From NCBI GenBank assembly GCA_045643145.1, contig JAZUKG010000163.1, positions 15,347-79,346 on the forward strand: a stretch of DNA of 64,000 nt. Reading direction: 5' to 3'. The notes below the pieces were generated by a model, which made no database searches, was not told the origin of the DNA, and worked only from the letters and a program-made list of their open reading frames with translations. This document shows positions 54,927 to 63,805 of this stretch, one piece after another (the stretch's first letter is position 1; each line of letters begins with the position of its first letter). Source of the stretch: SVFI01 sp045643145. Lineage in GTDB: Bacteria > Bacillota > Clostridia > Lachnospirales > Lachnospiraceae. The translations under genes were made by a program, and so were the position numbers.

Positions 54927-57900
54927 TTATTTGAAGTATTCAACACCTGATTTAAAGATCTGAAGATCCTGTTCACCATAAATGTTGATTGCTACGCTTC
55001 TGCCCTGTCTTTCAACGTGAGCCATCTTACCTAAGCATCTACCGTCCTCACTGGTGATACCTTCGATACTAGCATAACTTCCGTTTACATTCCATTCTTC
55101 ATCCATAGAAATGTTTCCGTTGATATCTGCATACTGAGTAGCTACCTGACCATTTGCAAATAACTTGTCAATCCATTCCTTTGGAGCTACGAAACGACCT
55201 TCACCATGAGAAGCAGGTGTCGCATAGGTTGCACCGAGCTGTGCGTTCTTGAGCCATGGTGATTTGTTTGATACTACCTTGGTATAAACCATCTTTGAGA
55301 TATGACGGTTGATTGTATTAAAGGTAAGTGTAGGAGAATCTTCCTTCTGTCCGCAAACCTTTCCGTATGGTACCAAACCGAGTTTGATTAATGCCTGGAA
55401 TCCGTTACAGATACCCAGTGCCAGACCGTCTCTGTTATTTAATAAATCTGTTACAGCTTCTTTTAACTTTTCATTCTGGAATGCTGTTGCAAAGAACTTA
55501 GCACTTCCGTCCGGTTCATCACCTGCTGAGAATCCGCCAGGGAACATGATAATCTGTGCCTGGTTAATTGCTTTTTCAAAGATTTCAACACTGTCGATGA
55601 TGTCCTGCGCTGATAAGTTTTTGAATACCTGAATATTTACATTTGCTCCGGCATTTTCAAATGCTTTTGCTGAATCGTATTCACAGTTTGTACCAGGGAA
55701 TACCGGAATAAATACGGTAGGTTTTGCTACCTTATTTTTACATACATAAATTTCATTTGCTGTGTAAATAGGTGTATCAACCTTATCTGTATTCTTAACA
55801 GCCTTGGTTGGGAATACCTTTTCAAGTTTAGAGGTCCAGCTCTTTAATGCTTCCTCATTTGAAATAGTAAGATCCTTGTATGTATATCCGCTTTCTGTTA
55901 CTGTACCAACCTTTGTATAGCTTTCTGTAATCTTTGCAACATTTTCAGGTTTTACTTCTACTAAAATATTACCTAATCCGTTTGCAAATAATGCATCGAG
56001 GCTCAAGCCTTCATCAAATGTAACACCCAGCTTGTTACCAAATGACATCTTCATAGCTGCTGCAGCTAATCCCTTTGCATCTACTGTATATGCTGATTCG
56101 AATAAGCCCTTACCCATCATGTCATGAATTGCATCATAGAGTTTCATAACTGCTTCATAAACAGGTAAGTCATATTCATTCTTTGGAATGCTAAAGCTTA
56201 ATAATACATTGCCTGCTGCTTTTAATTCAGGAGTAATGATATCTTTTTCCTTTGCTACATCTACTGCAAAAGAAACTAATGTCGGAGGTACGTCAATATC
56301 ATTGAAGGTTCCTGACATACTATCCTTACCACCGATACTTGGAAGTCCAAATCCGATCTGTGCATCATAAGCACCTAAAATTGCTGCAAATGGCTGACTC
56401 CATCTTTCCGGATCTTCTGTCATACGACGGAAGTATTCCTGGAAGGTGAAACGAACCTTTTTGTAATCACCACCAGTAGTCACAATCTTTGAAAGTGACT
56501 CAAGTACTGCATAAATAGCTCCGTGATATGGGCTCCAGCTTGAAAGATATGGATCAAAACCATAACTCATCATTGTTACAGTATCTGTATTTCCTTTCAG
56601 TACCGGTAATTTAGCTACCATTGACTGAGTTTCTGTCAACTGATATTTACCACCATAAGGCATATAAACGCTTCCTGCTCCGATAGAAGCATCGAACATT
56701 TCTACGAGACCCTTCTGGCTACATACATTTAAATCATGTAAGGTATCAAGGAATGCATCCTTTGCATTGTTATCAGCTACATCCTTTGCAACCTTATCGA
56801 TTGAAATCTTGTTAAAGTAGTTGTCTTCTTTCTGTGGCATATTAACAGTTACGCTGGTTTCCTGATGCGCACCGTTTGTATCAAGGAATGCTCTGGAAAG
56901 ATTAACGATTTCTTTACCTCTCCATGAAAGAACAAGTCTAGGTTCTTCTGTTACTACAGCAACCTCAACTGCCTCTAAGTTTTCTTCCTGAGCGTATTTC
57001 ATAAACTGAGCTACATCTTTAGGATCTACAACAACTGCCATACGTTCCTGTGATTCTGAAATAGCAAGTTCAGTACCGTCAAGACCTGCATATTTCTTTG
57101 GAACCTTGTCCAAATCTACTTTAAGACCAGGTGCAAGTTCTCCGATTGCTACGGATACACCGCCGGCACCAAAGTCGTTACATTTCTTAATTAAGAAAGC
57201 AACTTCTTCTCTTCTGAATAATCTCTGAATCTTACGTTCTGTAGGAGCATTACCCTTTTGAACTTCTGCACCGCAGGTTTCAATAGAACTGGTAGTATGT
57301 ACCTTGGAAGAACCGGTAGCTCCGCCACAACCGTCACGTCCTGTACGACCACCTAAAAGGATGATGATATCACCCGGATCAGAGTTTTCACGTTTTACAC
57401 ATCTTCTCGGAGCGGCACCCATAACAGCACCGATTTCCATTCTCTTTGCAACATAATTCGGATGATAAATTTCTTTTACATATCCGGTTGCCAGACCAAT
57501 CTGGTTACCATATGAAGAATATCCGCTGGCTGCACCGCGAACGAGTTTCTTCTGTGATAATTTACCCTTTAATGTTTCGGTTACAGGTAATGTAGGATCT
57601 GCAGCACCGGTAATTCTCATCGCCTGGTAAACATATCCACGACCTGAAAGCGGATCTCGAATCGCTCCACCGAGACAGGTAGCAGCACCACCGAAAGGTT
57701 CAATTTCTGTCGGATGGTTATGTGTTTCATTTTTAAAGAATACGAGCCATTCTTCTGTCTTTCCGTCCATTTCAACCGGAACTACTACAGAACAAGCATT
57801 AATTTCATCTGATTCTTCCATGTCATCAAGCTTACCTTCTTTTTTCAGCTTGCGCATAGCCATAAGAGCCAAATCCATTAAACATACGAATTTATCATCA

Positions 57901-58703
57901 CGGCCCTTGAAAATTTCTTCTCTGGTATCAAGGTATGCATTGTAAGTATCCACGATAGGCTTCTGATAATATCCATCGTCGAAAGATACATCCTTAAGTT
58001 CTGTAGAGAATGTTGTATGACGGCAGTGATCTGACCAGTAAGTATCCAGAACACGAATTTCTGTCATAGATGGGTTTCTGTTTTCTTCTGCATTGAAATA
58101 ATTCTGAATATGAAGAAAATCCTTGAAAGTCATTGCAAGTCCCAATGAATCATAAAGTGCCTTTAAGGATGCTTCATCCATTGTAGAAAATCCGTCTAAG
58201 ATAATAACATCATCCGGATCCTTGTAATCAAGCGCCAAAGTCTCAGGCTTTGTCATACCTGTTTCTCTGGAATCTACAGGGTTAATACAGTATGCTTTGA
58301 TTCTTTCTAATTCTTCGTCTGTAACTTTACCTTCAAAAACATAAGTAACCGCTGTTTTAATAATCGGCTGCTCATCTTCCTTTAAGAACTGAATACACTG
58401 AAGAGCTGAATCTGCTCTCTGGTCGAACTGTCCCGGTAAAAACTCTACAGAAAATGTCTTTGCACCATCTTTCAGTTCAAAGCTTTCTAAATATAAATCG
58501 TCTACAGGTGGCTCACTAAAGACTGTTTTACAAGCCTTCTGGAAAATCTCATCCGAAATGTTTTCCACATCATAACGAATCAGAATTCTTACCTTATCAA
58601 TAGAAGTAAGTCCTAAATATCCCTTCAGATCCTCCTCCAGCTCTTTTGCCTTAACAGCAAAATCGTCTTTCTTTTCTACATAAATACGTTTTACGTCTGC
58701 CAT
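54927..58703 (-). CDS. purL: Phosphoribosylformylglycinamidine synthase, single-chain
   Basis: Converts FGAR + Gln + ATP to FGAM, fourth step of IMP synthesis. A 1258-residue single chain, the clostridial long form that includes synthase and glutaminase. The synthase part has KNETHNHPTEIEPFGGA near 285. The C-terminal glutaminase has FPGTNCEYD near 1005 and the nucleophile Cys in LGICNGFQ near 1100. The start MADVKRI has AAAGGAG. It lies about 50 kb from the other pur genes. Confidence 0.97.
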   Translation of the reverse strand: MADVKRIYVEKKDDFAVKAKELEEDLKGYLGLTSIDKVRILIRYDVENISDEIFQKACKTVFSEPPVDDLYLESFELKDGAKTFSVEFLPGQFDQRADSALQCIQFLKEDEQPIIKTAVTYVFEGKVTDEELERIKAYCINPVDSRETGMTKPETLALDYKDPDDVIILDGFSTMDEASLKALYDSLGLAMTFKDFLHIQNYFNAEENRNPSMTEIRVLDTYWSDHCRHTTFSTELKDVSFDDGYYQKPIVDTYNAYLDTREEIFKGRDDKFVCLMDLALMAMRKLKKEGKLDDMEESDEINACSVVVPVEMDGKTEEWLVFFKNETHNHPTEIEPFGGAATCLGGAIRDPLSGRGYVYQAMRITGAADPTLPVTETLKGKLSQKKLVRGAASGYSSYGNQIGLATGYVKEIYHPNYVAKRMEIGAVMGAAPRRCVKRENSDPGDIIILLGGRTGRDGCGGATGSSKVHTTSSIETCGAEVQKGNAPTERKIQRLFRREEVAFLIKKCNDFGAGGVSVAIGELAPGLKVDLDKVPKKYAGLDGTELAISESQERMAVVVDPKDVAQFMKYAQEENLEAVEVAVVTEEPRLVLSWRGKEIVNLSRAFLDTNGAHQETSVTVNMPQKEDNYFNKISIDKVAKDVADNNAKDAFLDTLHDLNVCSQKGLVEMFDASIGAGSVYMPYGGKYQLTETQSMVAKLPVLKGNTDTVTMMSYGFDPYLSSWSPYHGAIYAVLESLSKIVTTGGDYKKVRFTFQEYFRRMTEDPERWSQPFAAILGAYDAQIGFGLPSIGGKDSMSGTFNDIDVPPTLVSFAVDVAKEKDIITPELKAAGNVLLSFSIPKNEYDLPVYEAVMKLYDAIHDMMGKGLFESAYTVDAKGLAAAAMKMSFGNKLGVTFDEGLSLDALFANGLGNILVEVKPENVAKITESYTKVGTVTESGYTYKDLTISNEEALKSWTSKLEKVFPTKAVKNTDKVDTPIYTANEIYVCKNKVAKPTVFIPVFPGTNCEYDSAKAFENAGANVNIQVFKNLSAQDIIDSVEIFEKAINQAQIIMFPGGFSAGDEPDGSAKFFATAFQNEKLKEAVTDLLNNRDGLALGICNGFQALIKLGLVPYGKVCGQKEDSPTLTFNTINRHISKMVYTKVVSNKSPWLKNAQLGATYATPASHGEGRFVAPKEWIDKLFANGQVATQYADINGNISMDEEWNVNGSYASIEGITSEDGRCLGKMAHVERQGRSVAINIYGEQDLQIFKSGVEYFK

Positions 58704-58715
58704 GTTAGACTCCTT

Positions 58716-58726
58716 TCGATTGTTTA
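58716..58726 (-). promoter_or_regulatory. Half-copy of the leader hairpin's 3' arm before purL
   Basis: Minus strand TAAACAATCGA, the invariant 3' arm and loop of the leader element, 12 bases before the purL start. The 5' arm is absent. Confidence 0.4.
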
Positions 58727-58764
58727 TGTTTCTTCTTATTAAAAATAAATAAGCTCCAAGACTT

Positions 58765-58792
58765 ATTATACTAAAAACCTTCTTTTTTTCAA
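58765..58792 (-). promoter_or_regulatory. Predicted purL promoter
   Basis: Minus strand TTGAAA, 16 bases, TATAAT; about 65 bases before the start codon. Confidence 0.75.
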
Positions 58793-59469
58793 TATAAACC
58801 CAAGGAAACTTAGCATTTCTACTGTTATTTGGCAAAATATGCGCAAATATCTGGTGGTTAACGTAATATACGACCACAATATATTGATATCCTGTTATAT
58901 AACCTTATTTTACGTAAAATTCCCTGAAAATTCTATATAACATTCGAGATTATGAACTTTATGTAAACCATTATTTGATAACTTGTGTTACCATTGCAAT
59001 TTGCACCTTTGACTATTTCGGTCGCTAAATCGTGATTTAATTTCTCCCAAAATCAATTTTCTATATTTTACAGCATGTATCATATGTTATGAAATTTGCA
59101 AATTCAAAATATGCTCTAGTAGCAATCAAAATAGTCAATAAAATCTTGTGGTTGTTAACTTTCTATATTATGTGTTGACTATAATTTTTTGTACAAAATG
59201 TGGATAAATATTTTTATATATTATACGATATTTATTCTTATGTAAACAATACTTATGTAAACTGTATCGCGTGTTATTTTAATACAGTGTTATCATATCT
59301 GCTGTTATTATGACCAGACATAAGACACAACATATAGAAGCAAAAAAACAGAAAAAATAGCAAAAAATCCCCTAAAAAAGGAAGAGGATACATAAAAAAC
59401 ACATAAAAACAAGGAAAAGGATAAGAAAAAAACGCAAAAAAAGGAAGAGAACTAAACATTTTTTAATTC
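58793..59469. other. Long AT-rich non-coding region
   Basis: Lies in the 827-base gap 58704-59530; no credible gene is seen. It holds three TTATGTAAAC repeats (58959-58968, 59238-59247, 59253-59262), one perfect DnaA-box-like TGTGGATAA near 59199, a 12-base palindrome AATTTGCAAATT near 59093, and a strongly A/G-rich tract at about 59336-59458 with little T. An RNA gene is possible but not supported by any recognised motif. Confidence 0.5.
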
Positions 59470-59510
59470 AAAAAAAGAGCCGTAAAAATCTTCTGATTCT
59501 TACGGCTCTT
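59470..59510 (-). terminator. Terminator after the clpX-lon-engB cluster
   Basis: Minus strand stem AGAGCCGTAA / TTACGGCTCT with a 14-base loop, followed by seven T; 20 bases after the 59531 gene stop. Confidence 0.88.
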
Positions 59511-59530
59511 CGTTTTTTGTATTTCTATAG

Positions 59531-59779
59531 CTACCACTGGGCTTTTTGCTTGTGATCAAAGTTTTTAAGCCTTTCTTCCAGTTCTTTTATGATTTCTTCG
59601 TACTTTTCCTGTTCTTTTTTCTTGAAAAGTCCGTTTTCTACTGCCTTTTCATACAATTTTTCCATTTGATGTAGTCCATCTGTGGCATTATCCTTGTAAT
59701 TGTTCTCAAATGCCAGTTGTGTACGCTTTAATAGCTCCTCCATTTCAATTGCAGTCTTACTTTTTCCAAATCCAAACAT
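59531..59779 (-). CDS. Small coiled-coil-like protein, unknown
   Basis: An 82-residue, highly charged helical protein: MFGFGKSKTAIEMEELL then Lys/Glu-rich helices up to the tail DHKQKAQW. No domain is recognised. Start by GAGAGGAAA; an in-frame ATG fifteen codons upstream would translate the hairpin element (MASIENNRRKREE...) and is less likely. It follows engB by 84 bases and closes the transcript with a terminator. Confidence 0.65.
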   Translation of the reverse strand: MFGFGKSKTAIEMEELLKRTQLAFENNYKDNATDGLHQMEKLYEKAVENGLFKKKEQEKYEEIIKELEERLKNFDHKQKAQW

Positions 59780-59850
59780 GCTTTTTTCCTCTCTTTTTCG
59801 TCGATTGTTTTCAATCGAGGCCATTCCCTGTTTTCATGGACTACTTGACA
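59780..59850 (-). promoter_or_regulatory. Leader hairpin element, copy d (gene after engB)
   Basis: Minus strand GGCCTCGATTG, loop AAAA, CAATCGACG: perfect stem 59801-59818, ending 21 bases before the start. Upstream ATGAAAACAG and GTGTCA match copy c, giving over 45 related bases. Confidence 0.8.
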
Positions 59851-59863
59851 CTATCCGGGCTTT

Positions 59864-60478
59864 TTACTGTGTCTGAGCAGCTTCTTCTTCCTTCATCAGT
59901 ACATAGGAATCTATAAAGTCATATATTTCTTCTCTTCCCTGCTTGTTTTGTGCTGAATACGGAAATATCAGGGTTCCTTTTGCTGTTTTTAATGTCTCTT
60001 TTATAAGTTTAAGCTGCTTTGCCGTCTGTGATCTATTGATTTTATCCAGCTTTGTAGCAATAATAACCGGTTCAAAACCGTTTTGTACGATCCAATCATA
60101 CATTTCTACATCATTTGTCCCCGGCTTATGTCTGATATCTATCAATAAAAATACTACTTTAAGCATGGGTGAAGTTTGCAGATACTTTTCTATCATTCTT
60201 CCCCATTTTGCTTTTACTTCCTGATTGGCATTTGCATATCCATATCCCGGTAAATCCACGAAATAAAGCTCATCATTGATATTATAATAGTTGATAGTTT
60301 GCGTTTTTCCCGGCTGAGCTGAAGTTCTGGCCAGAGATTTTCGATTCATCAGTCCATTGATCAAAGAGGACTTTCCCACATTACTTTTTCCTGCAAAAGC
60401 GATTTCCGGTTTGTCATTCTTTGGCAGCGTACTTGTAATACCACATACTGTTTCCAACGATACGTTTTTAATTACCAT
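59864..60478 (-). CDS. engB: Ribosome biogenesis GTP-binding protein EngB/YsxC
   Basis: GTPase needed for large-subunit assembly. 204 residues: G1 AGKSNVGKSSLI at about 30-41, G2 region QPGKTQTINYY, G3 VDLPGYGYA near 75, G4 ATKLDKINR near 142. Length and motifs are typical. GAAAGGA ribosome site; 41 bases after the lon stop, the usual clpX-lon-engB order. Confidence 0.96.
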   Translation of the reverse strand: MVIKNVSLETVCGITSTLPKNDKPEIAFAGKSNVGKSSLINGLMNRKSLARTSAQPGKTQTINYYNINDELYFVDLPGYGYANANQEVKAKWGRMIEKYLQTSPMLKVVFLLIDIRHKPGTNDVEMYDWIVQNGFEPVIIATKLDKINRSQTAKQLKLIKETLKTAKGTLIFPYSAQNKQGREEIYDFIDSYVLMKEEEAAQTQ

Positions 60479-60519
60479 ACATTATCCTTTCCCAAACTTA
60501 TTTATCTTTGTTACTTATC

Positions 60520-62847
60520 TCAGATTAATACTTCACTTAGAATTTCCTGAACATTCTCAACACCGATAATATTCAATCCTGTTTTAATTTCTTCATCAAT
60601 TTTAGCTAAATCTGCAAGATTTCCTTCAGGAATAAATACTTTTTTAACTCCTGCAAGTTTTGCTGCAAGAAGTTTTTCCTTTAATCCACCAATCTCCAGT
60701 ACGCGTCCTCTCAGAGTTACCTCTCCTGTCATAGCAACCTGTCTGTCTGCATATCGATTGGTTACTGCTGACATAATAGCTGTCGTCATGGTAACACCTG
60801 CGCTCGGTCCATCCTTTGGTACCGCTCCTTGCGGAACATGAATATGGATATCATGCTTTTCAAAATAGTCAGTCGGTATATGATTCTTTTCTGACATAAA
60901 TCGACAATATGAAATCGCTGTCAGTGCAGATTCCTTCATTACATCTCCCAGACTTCCCGTCAGTTTTACTTCACCCTTACCCGGCATTGTATTCACTTCG
61001 ATTTCAAGTGTAACGCCTCCAACGCTGGTCCAGGCCAGACCACGTACTAAACCAATCTGATTTTTGCTAAAAATTAAATCCTTTTTATATTTTTTAGGTC
61101 CGAGTATATCTTCCAGGTTACTTTGTGTAATCTTTCTCTTCTCATCTTCCTTCATCAGGATGGATTTTGCACTCACGCGGCAAATCTTGGCTATTCTTCT
61201 TTCTAATTGTCTGACACCGGCCTCTTTGGTATAGCTGGCTATCACTTCCTTCAAAGCCTTATCTGTTACGGAAATTTGTTTCTTTGTTAATCCGTTTTCC
61301 TTGATCTGTTTTGGTAATAAATACTTTTTAGCAATATGGAACTTCTCGGTTTCGGTATAGCCGGATAATTCAATTACTTCCATACGATCCAGGAGCGGTT
61401 TATCAATATGCTCTATATCATTTGCAGTAGCAATAAATACTGCTTTGGATAAATCCATTGGTATTTCCAGATAATGATCCAGAAATTTATCATTTTGTGC
61501 ACTGTCCAGTACTTCCAGCATAGCAGAAGCCAAATCTGATTTGTAGTCATGTCCCATCTTGTCTATTTCGTCCAATAAGAGGACCGGATTCTTTACTTTG
61601 ACCTGTTTCAAGGCTACCGCAATTCTTCCCGGCATTGCCCCTATATATGTCTTTCTGTGACCACGCAGCTGTGCTTCATCACTGACACCGCCCAAACAGA
61701 TTCTGGCATACTCTTTATTTAATGCTCTGGCAATGCTTTTTGCAATCGATGTTTTTCCTGTTCCGGGAGGTCCAACCAGACATAAAATCGTATTAGCACT
61801 TTTCCCTGACAAAGCTCTGACCGCTAAATATTCTACGATACGCTCTTTTACATCCGAAAGTCCATAATGATCTTCGTCCAATATTTCTTCTGCCCTGCGG
61901 ATATCCTTTGTATCCTTTGAGCATCGATCCCATGGCATATCCAGTAAAGTTTCAATATAGCTTTCTTCTACATATCTTTCACTGGAATTTGAACTAAGTC
62001 TTTTTAATTTAGAAATCTCTTTATTAATTCTTGATTTAACTTCTTCACTTGCTTCCAGTTCCTCTACCTGTTTGCGATAGCTTTCTTCCAGACTTTCTGA
62101 GTCATCTTCTCCCAGCTCAGATCGAATCACCTTCATTTGTTCTCTCAGAACATATTCTCTTTGGTTCTTTTCCATCTTTGCTTTTACTTTGGTACTGATT
62201 ACGTTTCTGACTTCACTGATTTCGCACTCTTCAAGCATGATTTTGGATAATACTTCGAAACGGCTATTAATATCAATCTCATTCAGCACCTTTTGTTTTA
62301 TATGTAGATTGCAGGATAACTGCGCAATCATCTGATCCATAAAAATGCCGAGTTTTTCCGTAGAAGAAAACTGTGACCAAATATTTTTATCTTCCTTGTG
62401 CAAAGTAACCTGCAATCTGTGCCATGCTGCGAATAACTCTCTTCTCATGGCTTCTATTTCACTTGCTGACAGCTTCTTATAAGATTCTTCCTCTGCCAGA
62501 CTGACTGATTCTACTTCACCGCAGTAGTATTGCATATCTGAAAAGGATAAAACCCTGGCTCTTTCTGTTGCCTCAACCAAAACACGTACCATTTGATCCT
62601 TGAGCTTGATAACCTGCTTAATTCTTACCACAGTACCTATTTCATATAAATGTTCCAGCTTTGGTTTGATAATCTGTGAATCCTTGAGTGCTACCACTAC
62701 CAGCTCCTGATTGGTGGCCATAGCCTTTTCCAGCGCATCCAAAGATTTTTTGATGGTCAAATCCATATGTGAGATTGAATTTGGTAATATACACAGTTCT
62801 CTTATCGGAATAACAGGTGTTATTGTAATAATATTTGTTTCAAACAT
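60520..62847 (-). CDS. lon: ATP-dependent protease Lon
   Basis: AAA+ serine protease degrading misfolded and regulatory proteins. 775 residues: N-domain with PVIPIRELCILPN at 9-21 and a coiled-coil before 250, Walker A GPPGTGKTSIAK near 355, and protease domain with Ser682 in PKDGPSAGVTM and Lys725 in GGLKEKLLAA. Start MFETNII after GGAG is preferred; the Met four codons earlier is possible. It follows clpX. Confidence 0.96.
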   Translation of the reverse strand: MFETNIITITPVIPIRELCILPNSISHMDLTIKKSLDALEKAMATNQELVVVALKDSQIIKPKLEHLYEIGTVVRIKQVIKLKDQMVRVLVEATERARVLSFSDMQYYCGEVESVSLAEEESYKKLSASEIEAMRRELFAAWHRLQVTLHKEDKNIWSQFSSTEKLGIFMDQMIAQLSCNLHIKQKVLNEIDINSRFEVLSKIMLEECEISEVRNVISTKVKAKMEKNQREYVLREQMKVIRSELGEDDSESLEESYRKQVEELEASEEVKSRINKEISKLKRLSSNSSERYVEESYIETLLDMPWDRCSKDTKDIRRAEEILDEDHYGLSDVKERIVEYLAVRALSGKSANTILCLVGPPGTGKTSIAKSIARALNKEYARICLGGVSDEAQLRGHRKTYIGAMPGRIAVALKQVKVKNPVLLLDEIDKMGHDYKSDLASAMLEVLDSAQNDKFLDHYLEIPMDLSKAVFIATANDIEHIDKPLLDRMEVIELSGYTETEKFHIAKKYLLPKQIKENGLTKKQISVTDKALKEVIASYTKEAGVRQLERRIAKICRVSAKSILMKEDEKRKITQSNLEDILGPKKYKKDLIFSKNQIGLVRGLAWTSVGGVTLEIEVNTMPGKGEVKLTGSLGDVMKESALTAISYCRFMSEKNHIPTDYFEKHDIHIHVPQGAVPKDGPSAGVTMTTAIMSAVTNRYADRQVAMTGEVTLRGRVLEIGGLKEKLLAAKLAGVKKVFIPEGNLADLAKIDEEIKTGLNIIGVENVQEILSEVLI

Positions 62848-62884
62848 GCGATTCTCCATTAGTTACTCTTGTTATTTTATAAAA

Positions 62885-62912
62885 GAAAAACGTCGCAATT
62901 TGCAACGTTTTT
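62885..62912 (-). terminator. Possible terminator between clpX and lon
   Basis: Minus strand AAACGTTGC / GCGACGTTT with one mismatch and an AT loop, followed by TTTTTCTTTT. A weak stem; may allow read-through to lon. Confidence 0.5.
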
Positions 62913-63531
62913 CAAATAAGCTTGTTTTATGCATTTCTTGCAGAACTAACTTCTTTGTACTACCGGACCCTGCTGTCCCATTACGACGTCCCTAGTAATG
63001 GTAACGCTGACAATACTTTCGTCCGACGGAATCTGATACATTACATCCAGCATAATGTTTTCAATAATAGAACGAAGTCCTCTGGCGCCGGTTTTCTGTT
63101 CCATCGCCTTTTCTGCAATCATTTGAATAGCCTCATCGTCAAAAGTAAGCTCTACATCATCCATTGCAAACAACTTCTGGTATTGCTTTACTAATGCACT
63201 CTTTGGCTCTGTAAGGATACGTTTTAAACCTTCTACATCCAATCCGTCAAGCGATACCGTAATCGGTACACGTCCGACAAATTCAGGGATTAATCCGAAC
63301 TTGATCAAATCCTGAGGAGTTACTTCCTTGAAAATTTCGCCAATTTCCTTGGTTACGTTTTCTGTGATATCTGCATTAAATCCGATTGATTTACGATCCA
63401 GTCTCGTCTCTACTATCTTTTCAAGGCCGTCAAAGGCTCCTGAGCAGACGAAAAGGATGTTGCTGGTATCTATTTGGATTAATTCCTGATGAGGGTGTTT
63501 TCTGCCTCCCTGAGGTGGTACAGAGGCAACT

Positions 63532-63626
63532 GTACCTTCAATAATCTTTAAGAGTGCCTGTTGTACACCTTCACCTGAAACGTCTCTGGTAATTGAAGTA
63601 TTTTCTGATTTACGAGCAATTTTATC
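63532..63626 (-). repeat. clpX segment, first copy of a 95-base duplication
   Basis: Matches 63711-63805 over its full 95 bases with six mismatches and no gaps; the central 68 bases are identical. Confidence 0.95.
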
Positions 63627-63710
63627 AAGTCGGATCGTAGCCATGTCGTTCTGTGAGCCAAGGAGTTGAAAAATGATGTTGTCTTCCTAAGACCGCTTGG
63701 CCTCCGACTT
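63627..63710. other. DNBSEQ/MGI adapter with 10-base barcode (sequencing artefact)
   Basis: Plus strand 63627-63668 begins AAGTCGGATCGTAGCC and ends CAAGGAGTTG: the 42-base MGI read-2 adapter. 63669-63678 (AAAAATGATG) is the barcode position. 63679-63710 is the reverse complement of the 32-base read-1 adapter (AAGTCGGAGGCCAAGC...). This is exactly the insert-adapter-insert junction of a circularised DNA-nanoball library. Confidence 0.95.
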
Positions 63711-63805
63711 GTGCCTTCTATTAATTTTAAGAGTGCCTGTTGTACACCTTCACCTGAAACGTCTCTGGTAATTGAAGTATTTTCTGATTTACGGGCAATT
63801 TTATC
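63711..63805 (-). repeat. clpX segment, second copy created by the adapter junction
   Basis: Starts right after the adapter and repeats 63532-63626. A short library insert read around the circle gives this pattern. The six differences suggest a second template, such as another strain or species. Confidence 0.93.

Noticed and set aside
59195..59210. Replication origin (DnaA box)
   Set aside because: Only one box match, no dnaA/dnaN nearby and no box cluster.
59274..59459. Minus-strand open frame rich in Phe/Leu
   Set aside because: A low-complexity translation of the A/G-rich tract, with no ribosome site.
63627..63805. Insertion element or programmed frameshift in clpX
   Set aside because: No transposon ends or coding capacity; the sequence equals known sequencing adapters with a barcode.
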